Source: Acidobacteriota bacterium (GTDB lineage: Bacteria; Acidobacteriota; Blastocatellia; Chloracidobacteriales; JADJPF01). Taken from it: a stretch of DNA of 64,000 bases. Shown in pieces: positions 25,239 through 36,600 of this stretch. Numbering within the stretch: position 1 is the stretch's first letter; every line of letters begins with the position of its first letter. The notes under the pieces were generated by a model. It saw only the letters and a program-made list of their open reading frames with translations. It was not told where the DNA came from and did not search any database. Location of the stretch: positions 1 through 64,000 of the forward strand of contig JACQZQ010000106.1 of assembly GCA_016213785.1 (NCBI GenBank), given 5' to 3'. The position numbers were made by a program, and so were the translations under genes.

Positions 25239-27581
25239 ATGTTAACAAAAGAATTACAACTCACCTTACAATATGCATTAAATTTGACAGTAAGTCGTCG
25301 CCACGAATGCATAACTCTAGAACACTTACTATTAGCTTTACTTGCTGATAATGTAGCTAGCAATATTCTTAGGCATTGTGGAGCAGACTTAAAAGAGTTA
25401 GAAACGCAGCTAGAAGCTTTTTTATCAGAAAATTGTCAGTTTATTGCAGATGATGAGTATGAATCTCCAGAACAAACACCCTCTTTTACTAGAGTTCTAG
25501 AATATTCTATAAGACAAGCTCAAGGAGCAGGAAAGTATGAAATAGATGGAGGTAATGTCTTAGCTGCTATTTTCCGGGAAGGCCATGCACAGGCTACTTA
25601 TTTACTTAGAAGACAAGGAATTACTCGCTTAGATGTCTTAAACTATATATCTCATGGCATTTCCAAAATAAATGAATCCCCAGAACCAATTATTGGTGGT
25701 AATGATGAAAGTGATGATGAAGAAGAACACTCACCAACACTAGATAAACCTTTAGAGTCATTTACTACAAACCTAGTAGCAAAAGCAGCAAAGGGTTTAA
25801 TTGACCCACTTATTGGACGGGATAGTGAACTAACCCGTACTATTCAAGTCTTATGTCGTCGTCGTAAAAATAATCCTGTGTATGTAGGTGATCCTGGAGT
25901 AGGTAAAACTGCTTTAGCAGAGGGTCTTGCAAGAAAAATTCACCTTGGAGAAGTTCCAAATATTCTTAAGTCTGCTGAAGTCTATCAGCTAGATATGGGT
26001 GCTTTACTTGCAGGGACAAAATTCCGAGGCCAATTTGAAGAAAGATTAAAAGCTGTTATTAATTCGCTTAAAAAGCGCCCAGGCTCAATACTTGTAATTG
26101 ATGAAATACATACAATTGTTGGTGCAGGCTCAGTTAGTGGGGGTACAATGGATGCCTCTAATATTCTTAAACCTGTGCTTGCATCAGGTGAAATTCGTTG
26201 TATTGGGTCAACTACTTATTCTGAGTATAAAGCCTCTTTTGAGCGAGATCGCGCCCTAGCAAGAAGATTCCAAAAAATCGAAATCGGAGAACCCTCTATT
26301 TCTGAAGCAATTCAGATTTTACAAGGAATTAAAAGCTATTATGAAAAGCATCACGAGGTTGAGTATACTGATGAAGCCGTTTCTACATCTGTAGAATTAT
26401 CAGCTAAATATATTAACGACCGATGCCTACCAGATAAAGCAATTGATGTTATTGATGAAGCTGGAGCAGCAGTAAAATTACTAGATGAAGAAAAACGTTC
26501 TAAAGTAATTAATACTCATGATATAGAACTTGTTGTTGCTAGAATGGCAAAAATTCCACCTAAAACCGTTTCTGTATCTGATAAGGAAAGACTACAAAAT
26601 TTAGATAAAGAGCTAAAGTCTGTAATCTTTGGTCAAGATAGTGCTATAGCTCAAGTAGTTAGGTCTATTAAGCTTTCTCGCTCAGGTTTAGGTAATCCTG
26701 ATAAACCTGTAGGGTCATTTCTTTTTGCAGGCCCAACAGGTGTTGGTAAAACAGAACTTGCTAAACAGCTAGCTATAGCTTTAGGAGTAGAGTTTTTACG
26801 TTTTGATATGAGCGAATATATGGAGAAACACACTGTTTCTCGCCTTATTGGTGCTCCTCCAGGCTATGTAGGTTTTGATCAAGGTGGACTACTTACTGAT
26901 GCTATTAATAAAACTCCATATGCAGTACTTGTACTAGATGAAATAGAAAAGGCTCATCCTGATTTATTTAATATCCTATTGCAAGTGATGGATCACGCTA
27001 CTTTAACAGATAATAATGGTAAAAAAGCAGACTTCCGTAATATTATCTTAATTATGACTACTAATGCTGGGGCTAGAGAGATAAATAAAGAAACCATTGG
27101 GTTTAAGGAAGGTTTGGTTGTAAGCCATAGTAAACAAGCTATAGAAAAGACTTTTAGCCCAGAATTTCGTAACCGTCTAGATGCTACTATTATGTTTGGT
27201 CAGCTTAGCCAGGAAATTATTAAACAAGTAGTAGAAAAATTTATTAATGAATTAAGAAAGCAACTCTTAGATAAGAAAGTTACTTTAGATTTAAGTGAAA
27301 CAGCAAAAGAATGGTTAGCTAAAAAAGGCTATGACAAACTTTATGGTGCACGACCTATGGCAAGACTTATACAAGTTGAAGTTAAAGAACAGCTTGCAGA
27401 AGAAATTCTTTTTGGTTCATTGCAAAATGGGGGAGGGGCCATAGTTGATCTTCAAGATGGTAAGATTAAAATCCTGTCTTCTAACCTAATCAAAGCTACT
27501 GATAAAAAATCAAATGAGCAAGAAAATAAACCATCCACAAAAGTTGATAAAAGAAAAAGAAAATCAGTTAAAGAAGGGTAA
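25239..27581 (+). CDS. clpA: ATP-dependent Clp protease ATP-binding subunit ClpA
   Basis: A 780-aa AAA+ unfoldase. It has an N-terminal Clp_N domain (about 1-145, with the [14 protein letters not shown] segment), D1 with Walker A GDPGVGKT (217-224) and Walker [13 protein letters not shown], and D2 with GPTGVGKT (about 495) and [15 protein letters not shown]. An IGF tripeptide (ETIGFKEG, in D2) is the expected ClpP docking loop. No ClpB-type middle coiled coil is present, which fits ClpA. The C-terminus has a basic, Lys-rich tail. It follows two clpS genes, so it is the unfoldase for their N-degron substrates; clpP is not in this window. The next gene, a nitroreductase, starts 3 bp after its stop. 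Confidence 0.95.
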   Translation: MLTKELQLTLQYALNLTVSRRHECITLEHLLLALLADNVASNILRHCGADLKELETQLEAFLSENCQFIADDEYESPEQTPSFTRVLEYSIRQAQGAGKYEIDGGNVLAAIFREGHAQATYLLRRQGITRLDVLNYISHGISKINESPEPIIGGNDESDDEEEHSPTLDKPLESFTTNLVAKAAKGLIDPLIGRDSELTRTIQVLCRRRKNNPVYVGDPGVGKTALAEGLARKIHLGEVPNILKSAEVYQLDMGALLAGTKFRGQFEERLKAVINSLKKRPGSILVIDEIHTIVGAGSVSGGTMDASNILKPVLASGEIRCIGSTTYSEYKASFERDRALARRFQKIEIGEPSISEAIQILQGIKSYYEKHHEVEYTDEAVSTSVELSAKYINDRCLPDKAIDVIDEAGAAVKLLDEEKRSKVINTHDIELVVARMAKIPPKTVSVSDKERLQNLDKELKSVIFGQDSAIAQVVRSIKLSRSGLGNPDKPVGSFLFAGPTGVGKTELAKQLAIALGVEFLRFDMSEYMEKHTVSRLIGAPPGYVGFDQGGLLTDAINKTPYAVLVLDEIEKAHPDLFNILLQVMDHATLTDNNGKKADFRNIILIMTTNAGAREINKETIGFKEGLVVSHSKQAIEKTFSPEFRNRLDATIMFGQLSQEIIKQVVEKFINELRKQLLDKKVTLDLSETAKEWLAKKGYDKLYGARPMARLIQVEVKEQLAEEILFGSLQNGGGAIVDLQDGKIKILSSNLIKATDKKSNEQENKPSTKVDKRKRKSVKEG

Positions 27582-27584
27582 TAG

Positions 27585-28286
27585 ATGAATTTAAGAGAAT
27601 TTGAAGAACTTGCAGTCAGTCGCCGTGCTACAAGGCATTTTTTGCCTGATCCAATTGATATAAAGCTTTTAGAGCAATTACTTGACATAGCTCGTTGGGC
27701 ACCAAGTGGCTATAATATCCAACCAACACATTTTTTTGTAATTACAGATAAAAAATTAAAAGACTCACTTTATCCAATTTGTATGGAGCAAAGCCAAATT
27801 CTAGAAGCTCCTGCAATAGTTGTCTTTGCTGGTGATCGCAGGGCAGCCGAAAATAATTTTGAAAAAGCTATAGCAATAGATTTAGAGCAAAAAGCAATTA
27901 CCAAAGAATATGCAGAGCGTTTGCGAGGGTTTGTTACTTTAGCTTTTAAGCAAAACCCAATAGGAATTAATTGGTTTTGGAAAGCATTGCTTATTCCTAT
28001 TGTTAGGCTTTTTCGTCCCATCCCCCTTATTCCTGCTGTTTACAAACGCAATTGGGTAGATAAACAAGTTATGTTAACAGCAATGAATTTTATGTTAGCT
28101 GCAAATGCTACAAAACTTTCTACAGTTCCAATGGAAGGTTTTGATGAAGGAAAACTAAGAAAACTACTTAAAATACCTTCAAGTTTTACTATCCCTGTGA
28201 TTATTCCAATTGGCTATTCAGCTACAACAGACCTAAAAAAAACACGATTACCATTAAAAGACATAATACATTTTGATAAATGGTAA
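27585..28286 (+). CDS. nitroreductase family protein
   Basis: A 233-aa FMN-dependent nitroreductase-fold protein. The start has the SRRATRHFLPDPID-type Arg/Ser FMN-binding segment, followed by LLDIARWAPSGYNIQPTHFFVI, which is typical. It has an extra helical insert (about residues 105-155, LKQNPIGINWFWKALLIPIVRLFRPIPLIPAVYKR) compared with minimal members. The C-terminal IPVIIPIGYSATTDLKKTRLPLKDIIHFDKW is also typical (GYP-like turn). The ATG lies 3 bp past the clpA stop, with AAGGG inside the clpA tail, so translation is coupled. The substrate is unknown and its link to N-degron proteolysis is not clear. Confidence 0.85.
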   Translation: MNLREFEELAVSRRATRHFLPDPIDIKLLEQLLDIARWAPSGYNIQPTHFFVITDKKLKDSLYPICMEQSQILEAPAIVVFAGDRRAAENNFEKAIAIDLEQKAITKEYAERLRGFVTLAFKQNPIGINWFWKALLIPIVRLFRPIPLIPAVYKRNWVDKQVMLTAMNFMLAANATKLSTVPMEGFDEGKLRKLLKIPSSFTIPVIIPIGYSATTDLKKTRLPLKDIIHFDKW

Positions 28287-28343
28287 ATAGGTAAAAATAT
28301 TCTTTGGGGCAAGAAAAATATACTAACAGCGGGGAAGTTATAG

Positions 28344-28373
28344 AATAAGAGGAGTAAAACTACTCCTCTTATT
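28344..28373. terminator. bidirectional terminator between nitroreductase and 75-aa gene
   Basis: A perfect 12-bp stem (28344-28355 with 28362-28373) with a 6-nt loop, between convergent stops at 28286 and 28394. Confidence 0.85.
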
Positions 28374-28393
28374 ACTTATACTTACTTTATTTA

Positions 28394-28621
28394 TCAGTGA
28401 GAACGTTGTGCGCTAACTGTTGTTTCTGTGTCGTGAATATCGACCTCAATTAGACCTTGACGATATAGCGCATAACCTGAAGAAGTGGAAGCGATTACTG
28501 CTGGAATTCCACGTTGAACGAACCATTGCTGCCAAGCGACAAGGTCACGGTAATCATCGGAACGTTTGCTCTTAACAAATGTTGAAAAGCGATTAGTTTC
28601 GGTAATAGCCACCTGTGACAT
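28394..28621 (-). CDS. small hypothetical protein (75 aa)
   Basis: A 75-aa protein with a near-ideal ribosome binding site (AAAGGAG, 5-nt spacing) and a strong shared terminator. Its coding sequence is visibly richer in G+C than its surroundings, which fits high expression or recent arrival. The central segment (DYRDLVAWQQWFVQRGIPAV) is helical and aromatic, followed by a short beta region (ALYRQGLIEVDIHD). No signal peptide, Cys pair or known motif is seen. I cannot name it. It is a single gene. Confidence 0.6.
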   Translation of the reverse strand: MSQVAITETNRFSTFVKSKRSDDYRDLVAWQQWFVQRGIPAVIASTSSGYALYRQGLIEVDIHDTETTVSAQRSH

Positions 28622-28863
28622 ACTAACTCCTTTATATATAAAAAATGACTAATTAAAATAAAAATTAAGTTGATGTTTGTTTGCTTTTCCAGTTTCTGGA
28701 AAGCTCACTATTATTTACTAAAATAACTCTGAAGTAAACGAAAAAGTTTAATTTTTTAATATAAATTTAAACTTTTTTATTTATAAACAGAATTATCTTC
28801 CAAATAAGTGCTAATCCAAAGAACTAAACAAATAAACTCCCAAGACTAGATTTGGGGCATTAA

Positions 28864-31800
28864 TTAGTTATTTTGTAAAAATTTTTCTGCATAAATAACC
28901 TCTTTTATTGGAATTTGACTAGATTTCCAATGAGAAGTTATTTTTTGAAAATAAGCTTTAGCCTCTAAGGTTTTTTCTTGCACCTCTGCTATTTTGCCTA
29001 AGTAGTAATTAGCTTTAATATTGTCTATTACTACCTCGGTTCCAACAGAATTAGCTGATTGTTGATGCATTACAATTGGTTGATTAGCTAGATTGCTAAA
29101 TTCCTCTTCTGCTTCTTTATATTTTTTTAGCATAAATAAGCAGATTCCAATGTTAAGAGAATGTGCTCTTAAGACACCAGATTTTTTACGAAGTTCTTGC
29201 CAAGTTAACAATGCATCTAGATAGTCACCTTTAGTTTGTGCTACTAAAGCGCTGGCATATAATTTAAGCATTTCTTGGCTAAAAGTGGTATAAGAATTTT
29301 TATTAACTTTAAGAAAATTTTCTACTGCAACATCAATTTTATCTAATTCACCTTTAGCTATTAGTAATTTAAGTAAACAGGCTTCTACTATACGGTTACT
29401 ATAACGGGAAAAAAGATCTAGTTGGGAGTTTTTTTCTCCAAGTAGTTTTTGTGATTTAAGAAAATGAACCTCAGCCTCTTTTAAGTCTCCTAACTCTAAG
29501 TATAATAACCCCAGTTCTATAGATGTTATTACTGCTAAGCCCCGAGCACCTCTAGCATTTTCCTCTTCAATTGCCTGATGTAAATACTTGATTGTTTTTG
29601 CTTTATTACCTCTAAGTAACTCAATCATTGCTAAAGACTTAATACTATCTGCTCCAATTAAGTTTTTATCTCTTAAGGACAATTGCTTTTGATAATTTTT
29701 TTCTGCTTCATCTAAATTACCTATTACTCTATAAGCTGCTGCAATTTTCCAATAAGGATAAAAATTAAGAAAATCAGGTTTTATTTCTAAAGCTTTTTGA
29801 TAGGCTAAGAGTGCTTTATCTGCTTGACCAGATAATAAGTAAATATCCCCTACAGTATCATGGGGGTTTGGTTCATTAGGTCGGGCAGTAGCGTATTTAA
29901 GCGCATGAGTTATAGCAGGAGGAAAATTTCCTTTTATTGCATATACATAAGCTAAACGATTATGTCCTTCTAAGTAATCAGGATCAATTTTAATTGTTTG
30001 TCCAAATGCCTCAAGTGCCTTGTCTATTTGTTCATCAGCTAGATAAGCTGTTCCTAGTTGCCTAAACGCTTCTTTATCATTTGTAAAACGTTCAGTTATT
30101 TCCTTAAATAACTCTATTCTTTTCTCAGCCTCGCCTGCTATTGTGGCCTCTAGGCCGCGAATATAGAGTTTTTCTTTTGTTCCAACACGTTCTATTAGCT
30201 CAGTTGCTTTAGTTATAGCCTCTTGAGTCTCTTTCTCATCACCTATTCTTAATTGGACTAATGCTAATTGTAAGTATGCCATAGCAAAATTGGGATCAAT
30301 TGAAATAGCTTTCTCAAATTCTGTTATAGCATCAGAAAAATAGAGCTTAAATGTATTTTCAATCCCTTGCTCATAATGTTTATACGCAGAAATAGATTCT
30401 GTAGTTACATCACTAATAGAAACACTAAGACCATCACTAGGTTTAGCCCCTAAATGATCAGCAAGTTTTAATGTAATTTGGTCTACTATAGGGAAAATAT
30501 CATTGAGATTATCCCCATCAATTTTATCTGAGAAAAGTATTTTGCCGTTAATAGTATCCTGAAGTGTAATAGTTAAACGGATTCTACTACCGATTTTTAA
30601 TATAGTTCCTGTTACAAATGCACTTACCTGGGCTTTTTGAGCTACTTCTAGAATTGCTTCACTGCTTAGCCTATCTGGATTGCTATTTACACGACGTACT
30701 AATTCATAGAGTTGTTGACTACTTACAACATCAAAACTTTCAAATTGTGCTAGGTTAGTCGTTAACATTTCTGCCATACCACGTTCTAGCCATTTTAATT
30801 CTTGATCTTGAGAGATATTTTCAAAGTTAATAACTGCTAAAGATTTTTTAGTTTTAGTATTTTTATTAGGATTATTAGAAAGTGATAGATCTTTATTTGA
30901 AATCAAGTATTTATTTGAGATAACGGCTGTAAAAGCTAAAGCTAATAATACTACTAAACCTACTGCTAAATAGCGAGATGAGCGAGGTTTTATAAATTTT
31001 GTTGTTAAAGAATTTACAGAACTAAGTTCTTTTTGTGCATCAATTTTTTTGGTATCGCTTACATCTGTGCTACTAGTAATTTTATTTATTGATTCACCAA
31101 TAGTACGATCACTATCATTAAGTTTTACAGAAACTTCTCCGCTATTTCGTTTGATCTTTTCTAAAAACTCATAAGGAGATTTCGCTTGAGAAATAGAAGC
31201 TTCTAAATCAAGCTCTAGTTTTGTAGCACGTAAAATTTCTATAATAGGCGCTAGTGTTTGATAGCGCTCTGAGGAGAGTTTAGCTATAGATTTATTAACT
31301 ATAGCTTCAATTTCAGGGGGTAAATCTTCGCGATACTCAGTAATAGGAGAAGGATCATATTGTAGGGTTGCTACTAATTTTTCTCCTAAATTACGGCCAT
31401 CAAAAGGTAAGTGAGTTGTTAAAGCTTCATAGAGCATCACGCCAAAAGCAAAGATATCGCTTCTTATGTCGGCGGGCTGACATTGAATCATTTCAGGCGC
31501 TAAATAACCAACCGTGCCTTGAATAATATTAGGATCGCTCTTAAATTCTTCTACTATGCCTTTTTCAGTAAATTCATACTCAAGTTTAGCTAAACCAAAA
31601 TCTAGAATTTTAACAAACCCATCATTTGTAAGCATTATATTTTCAGGTTTTAAGTCTCTATGAATAATTTTGGCTTCATGCGCTTTATGTAAACCCTCAG
31701 CAATCCTAGTAAATATATCTAATGCTTCAGAAAGTTTAAGACAGCCATTAACTAGACGTTCTCTTAAGGTAATGCCATTTACAAATTCCATTACCATATA

Positions 31801-32052
31801 TTCAAATTCTTCTGTTTGGCCTATTTCGAAGACTGTAAGAATATAAGGGTGATTAAGCGCTGATGCAGCACGGGCTTCAATTAAAAAACGACGTTTTACT
31901 GTTTCATCTTTTGCTGCTTGAGGCGGAAGGACTTTTATAGCTACAACTCGGCCTAAGCGGTTGTCTCGGGCTTTATAAACCTCACCCATTCCGCCTTCAC
32001 CAAGCTTTGAAATGATTTCATATTGAGCAAATGTGCGTCCTATTAATTCCAT
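28864..32052 (-). CDS. membrane Ser/Thr kinase with TolB-like and TPR domains
   Basis: A 1062-aa protein. Kinase domain (about 10-280): GEGGMGEV, Lys40, HRDLKPEN with Asp133, DFG 151-153, GTVGYLAPE; all catalytic residues are present. A membrane helix follows at about 361-378. The outer part begins with a TolB/FlgO-like domain (about 404-530, KKSLAVINFENISQDQELKWLERGMAEMLTTNLAQFESFDVVS). From about 560 to the end are many tetratricopeptide-like helices (for example AYLQLALVQLRIGD and AFRQLGTAYLADEQIDKALEAFGQTI). This domain order is common in Acidobacteriota. The expected role is sensing in the periplasm and phosphorylation in the cytoplasm. It forms a single transcription unit. Confidence 0.85.
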   Translation of the reverse strand: MELIGRTFAQYEIISKLGEGGMGEVYKARDNRLGRVVAIKVLPPQAAKDETVKRRFLIEARAASALNHPYILTVFEIGQTEEFEYMVMEFVNGITLRERLVNGCLKLSEALDIFTRIAEGLHKAHEAKIIHRDLKPENIMLTNDGFVKILDFGLAKLEYEFTEKGIVEEFKSDPNIIQGTVGYLAPEMIQCQPADIRSDIFAFGVMLYEALTTHLPFDGRNLGEKLVATLQYDPSPITEYREDLPPEIEAIVNKSIAKLSSERYQTLAPIIEILRATKLELDLEASISQAKSPYEFLEKIKRNSGEVSVKLNDSDRTIGESINKITSSTDVSDTKKIDAQKELSSVNSLTTKFIKPRSSRYLAVGLVVLLALAFTAVISNKYLISNKDLSLSNNPNKNTKTKKSLAVINFENISQDQELKWLERGMAEMLTTNLAQFESFDVVSSQQLYELVRRVNSNPDRLSSEAILEVAQKAQVSAFVTGTILKIGSRIRLTITLQDTINGKILFSDKIDGDNLNDIFPIVDQITLKLADHLGAKPSDGLSVSISDVTTESISAYKHYEQGIENTFKLYFSDAITEFEKAISIDPNFAMAYLQLALVQLRIGDEKETQEAITKATELIERVGTKEKLYIRGLEATIAGEAEKRIELFKEITERFTNDKEAFRQLGTAYLADEQIDKALEAFGQTIKIDPDYLEGHNRLAYVYAIKGNFPPAITHALKYATARPNEPNPHDTVGDIYLLSGQADKALLAYQKALEIKPDFLNFYPYWKIAAAYRVIGNLDEAEKNYQKQLSLRDKNLIGADSIKSLAMIELLRGNKAKTIKYLHQAIEEENARGARGLAVITSIELGLLYLELGDLKEAEVHFLKSQKLLGEKNSQLDLFSRYSNRIVEACLLKLLIAKGELDKIDVAVENFLKVNKNSYTTFSQEMLKLYASALVAQTKGDYLDALLTWQELRKKSGVLRAHSLNIGICLFMLKKYKEAEEEFSNLANQPIVMHQQSANSVGTEVVIDNIKANYYLGKIAEVQEKTLEAKAYFQKITSHWKSSQIPIKEVIYAEKFLQNN

Positions 32053-32136
32053 AAAAATAAGTTATCGGCAGTAAAAAAAAACAATATCACTTATATATAA
32101 AGATTTTTATTGATTTAAAACAAATTTTTGTAAATT

Positions 32137-33381
32137 CTAAGATTTATTACTAGTGTTGATATGTTCTATATCTGTATTATTCCTATATAAATAAGTAAAA
32201 TAGTAGTTAATAATAAGTTCTACAACTTCGTTATAGTTTTTAATACCTGATTGTACTCGATTAGCCTTTAAGTAACTATTATTTACTGTTTCAGAAGCTT
32301 TACTTAATGTTCCTTCGTATTTTGACCAAAAGCTATACATAGCTTTAAGGTCTGTTTTAGGGCCTAAGTTAAACATTTTATAAATGTCTTTATATTTTTC
32401 AGGCTCTACGCTAGCTAAATTACTTAGTAAATATGTTGAAGCCATTAAATAGCCTGAGTAACGTATATAGGGATTTTCTGATTTGCTGCAAATTAAAAAA
32501 GCAATAAAATTAGCCTCGTCTTCTAAGGCAAAACCTCTTTGATGTGCTTTTTCATGAGCTAAAGTAAAAGGTATTGCCACATCAGTTTGGGCTACATTTA
32601 CATTTGGTTCACCTGTTAAAGGGATAAATATTCCTGAAATACCAAAATGACTCATTAAATTAGAAAAATAAACTGCTTTAGCAGGCCCATAATTACCATA
32701 AGTTAACTCTTTTAATAAAACCTCTTTTTGAAATGATTCTTCAATTTTATTATTAAGTGTTATCCAATCTATAGGTAATTTACTATGTTGAACTTGAGTA
32801 TTAAATAAATTATTTTGTTCACTATTAGTTAGGTAATATTTAGTCTCTAGAGCCTCTTTATAGCTTTCATTATAGCTTTCATTTGTTGCAATAATAAACT
32901 CTTTACATACTTCTATTAGTTCTACTGAACTAGGTTCTCTAGGTATTAGCTTAAGGTTTTCTCTTAGGGGTTGTTTCTGGTAATTTAGCCCCCAAAGCAA
33001 AAGAAAAAACAGTAGCCCTATATTTAGAATTGTAGTAAAACGCCAAAATGTTTTAACAAAAAATTCTTTTGCTTCTTGGCGTTTTTGATAAAATGCTTTT
33101 ATTTGATAGCCTAGCCAAATTATTATGCTTATTGATAACAATAATAATAATAATTCTGCTATAGAAAACCAGATCAACTTATTAAATAAACTAAGAATTT
33201 GTCCTATATAAGGATAAATTTTACGGCTGTAATATAATTCTACTTTTTGTGGATAAAAACTTGATAAAGTTTGAAGACAAATACTAAATAAAAGAATAGA
33301 TAATGAGCTTATCCATTTACTTAAAGCAATAATAGAAGTAATTTTGTTTTGTTTTGTTGTTTTTGTTTTGCTATTTTCCAT
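32137..33381 (-). CDS. DUF3810-type membrane protein with HExxH-like site
   Basis: A 414-aa protein with three probable membrane helices at the start (about 18-42, 70-95 and 112-132) and a large outer domain. It contains LAHEKAHQRGFALEDEANFIAF, an HExxH motif (HEKAH) followed by a second acidic cluster (EDEAN), the arrangement seen in DUF3810 proteins and in other zinc metallopeptidase-like folds. The surrounding segment NVAQTDVAIPFTLAHE fits that family. Peptidase activity is inferred from the motif only. The N-terminus is Lys/Thr-rich and cytoplasmic. It is a single gene upstream of the kinase-TPR gene and on the same strand, separated by about 85 bp, so cotranscription is possible. Confidence 0.75.
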   Translation of the reverse strand: MENSKTKTTKQNKITSIIALSKWISSLSILLFSICLQTLSSFYPQKVELYYSRKIYPYIGQILSLFNKLIWFSIAELLLLLLSISIIIWLGYQIKAFYQKRQEAKEFFVKTFWRFTTILNIGLLFFLLLWGLNYQKQPLRENLKLIPREPSSVELIEVCKEFIIATNESYNESYKEALETKYYLTNSEQNNLFNTQVQHSKLPIDWITLNNKIEESFQKEVLLKELTYGNYGPAKAVYFSNLMSHFGISGIFIPLTGEPNVNVAQTDVAIPFTLAHEKAHQRGFALEDEANFIAFLICSKSENPYIRYSGYLMASTYLLSNLASVEPEKYKDIYKMFNLGPKTDLKAMYSFWSKYEGTLSKASETVNNSYLKANRVQSGIKNYNEVVELIINYYFTYLYRNNTDIEHINTSNKS

Positions 33382-33624
33382 AGTTTATTGAGATTATAGC
33401 TCAGATAATCAAAGTTAAGAATAATTTAAATATCCCTGCCAAATTTAACTAATAAAAGTAGCAGCATTTTGCTAGGGGTGGAAAATAGATATTTTAACTT
33501 ATATCATTTTATGATTAACTATTGATTCTTGGTAGTTTGGCAGTATAAGACTTGCTAAATTGTGCCAAATCATAACCAATTATACTAAATCAATAATTGT
33601 TAATGCTAATATCGGAAAAAGGAA

Positions 33625-36600
33625 ATGTCAGCAAAAGATCCCAGTCAAATAAAATATGCTATCAGTGATTTTGAGATGTTTTTAGCTGGTAAACGTGCAC
33701 CAGCACTGATAGGTCAATCCCTTGCAACCATTGTTCGTTATGTAGATATTCAACAAACTGCCAATATTGTTCTTAATTGGGCATTAAATAATCAAGAACA
33801 ACACTTAATAGATTCATTAATGAATTCTAGAAATAAAGTTTTTGATATTTTCTTTTACCGAGTTGTTAAATTTGAAATAGTACATAAGTTTTTTCCTATT
33901 TTTGAACAAGCACTTGTTAATTTTTGTCCAAGCCCAGATAAAGAGCATTTAGCCTCTCTTTTCCAACAATTTAGATGGCAAGATATCCGTCCAATTGGCA
34001 CCATTAGAGACCAACGTTTTGTAATAGAAAAACGCCAAGAAATAAAAGTAGATACAGAAAAATTTAATGAAAATATTTATAAAAATGCTACTTTTAGTGT
34101 CTTATCAGCAGATAAAAGATATGCCTTTAATGATGAAACCATAGGTAGTCAAATTGCAGGCTATCAAGAAAAAGTTAAAGAAATATTCTCTGATTTTGTT
34201 GATTTAGTTCAAGATAAACAACAGAAAAAAGAAATCCTTTTAGCTAATGAGTCAGATAAATATAATGACTATCAAAAGAAAGAAGCCTTTAAGATAGAGC
34301 AATATATAACACAAATGCTAGATTTAGGGATTGCTCTATTTAATGACGATTTTCTTTATCAAAGCATGCAGATTTTTGCAATTATCCGTGAACTTCGTAT
34401 AGAACATAAATTAAAACTAGAAGAAGTAAAGAAATTCCAGGATAAAGCAGAACAATTTAGCATGCAAAAATTAGAGGATTGTACTAATAGCAAAGCCGGT
34501 TGTTTATTAGTCAAGCAAATAATTAGCCTATTTACTTATTGGCAACCAAGACGCGTTCTTGACCAACTCCAAGTAGAAGAAAATCGGCGTGTTCGTAGAT
34601 TTTTACTTAAAGTATTAGAATGCTACGGTAGAGATGTTTATAGCCTACTTTTAGCTGAACTAGGTAGTAAGGCTAGTAGTTTTCCTTGGTGGTATTCTCG
34701 TAATTTAATTTATTTGTTAGGCCGTATTACTTGCGATAGTGAAGCGCTTAAAAATCAAGTTGTAGAGCAACTCTGTAATTATTGGCAACCAAAGGCACAA
34801 CGTCAGCTAGTTAACCAAATTATTAGTACCCTTGGGGTTATAGCTACTGATTTAGCTTGTGAACGTTTAAGTGAGAGAATGAAACTTATAGAATCACAAA
34901 TAGATTCTGATAAGTTTTCTGCTGAAGTTTATCAAAAAATAATTGCTGCTCTTTTTGCAATTGAATCAGAACGCTCTCTTGAACTAGCCTTAGAATCAGC
35001 CCAACGCCAAGAACAATTAGCTCAATATTTTGATAAATTCCCTAAAGTTTATCTCTCTGACCGTACAATTCTCTATATTGCTGGTAAAATACGTAAAGAA
35101 ATACAAAAGATAAAATATACTTTCTCTCTTTTAGGTGATAAAGAAACAGCCCTAGAATTATTAAAATTAATTGCCCATATGGGTAATGAACCAGTAAAAA
35201 ACCTTTGTAAAGAAATAGTTAAGTCTCTGCCTGCTAAACATAAACTTAGCCAAGAAGCAGAAAAAATATTAACAATCAGTCCGCTCCCTCTTTTTTCTAA
35301 AGACCATAGCTTACAGAAACTTGCTATAGCAAAAAATATTCCTGAAATGATATGTCTTATTCTAGAAACCTCTGCTTCAGGAAAATTAGCTATTCGTACT
35401 GTAGATGGAATAGAATGTGAAGTTGATTTTGAAAAAGCAGTAGCTACACGTGCTTTTGTTAGAGCTTTTTATTTAGAAGGTGAAAATGCTTTCTATTGGG
35501 CTTTTCTTTTAGATGCTCGTGATATTGAATCTATTTATTTTATTTCTTCTCCTAGCCGCACAGAAATAAACATTAATCGTAATACTGAAAGTTTAATTTC
35601 TGAAGGGTTAATCCAAAGAGGACAAGTTCTTCAAATTTCAGGTAATTATATTTCTCCAGAATCTCAATTTAGAAGAAAACAAGTTAATTCTTACTACACA
35701 AATTTTAATAATACTGATGCTCCAGAAAAATATCAGCGTGTATGGGATAACTTAGAATTAAATACTGATATTGCCTCTCTTCAACAAGTAACACATCTTT
35801 CTAAACACGATATTTACAAAATACTTTTTTATTTCCTCAAGCAAAATATGTTGGTTGTAGATAGTAATGAGGAAAAAGAAAAGCTTGTTGATATTGAAAG
35901 CGGTTTAGTCACTCTTAGCGCTACTTTGCAAAGAATTGAGCGTCGCCCAGTAATGTTTAATTACTATAAGACGTTTGCAGAAATTTGCGCTGATTTAATG
36001 CGTACTGTACAAGATGATGTCGTTAGATTTGCAGTAGGCGTATTGCGTAATTACTGTTTAGAGTATTACCAACACCGTAAGGTTTTTACATCAACCAATG
36101 TAGAAATTTGCCAACAAGTCTTAGAATGGGTTGCAGGTTATATTCAAAATCCTAGTGATGAAAATCGACAATCCTTACTTGATTACATTAGCTTTACTTT
36201 CCGAATGGAAGATGCTTCTCTACAGCCCTTACCACCACCACCACCAGAAGTAGATGAAAATACTGCTTTAGAAAAATTAGAAAATATTGAAATAGGTAAT
36301 GATCCTCTAGAAGGTTCAGGTGATTTTGATGAGTCAATGCTAGATGATGTTTTTGGTTCACTTGATACTATCCTTGGCTCAGGCTTGGGTATGAATTCAG
36401 GCGAATTTGGAGCAATTGATGGAAGTGGGTTAACTGAATCAGAAGATGCAATGATTAGAGATCTTTTTGATAATATTGCTTTAGCTTATGTAAAACCACT
36501 AAAAGATTATATTCGTGAATTATACCGTAATTGGGAAGCAGAAAGACAGACTTCTTTAGAATGGATAGAAATTATTGAGCCTATTTTCTCTTTACTCTCA

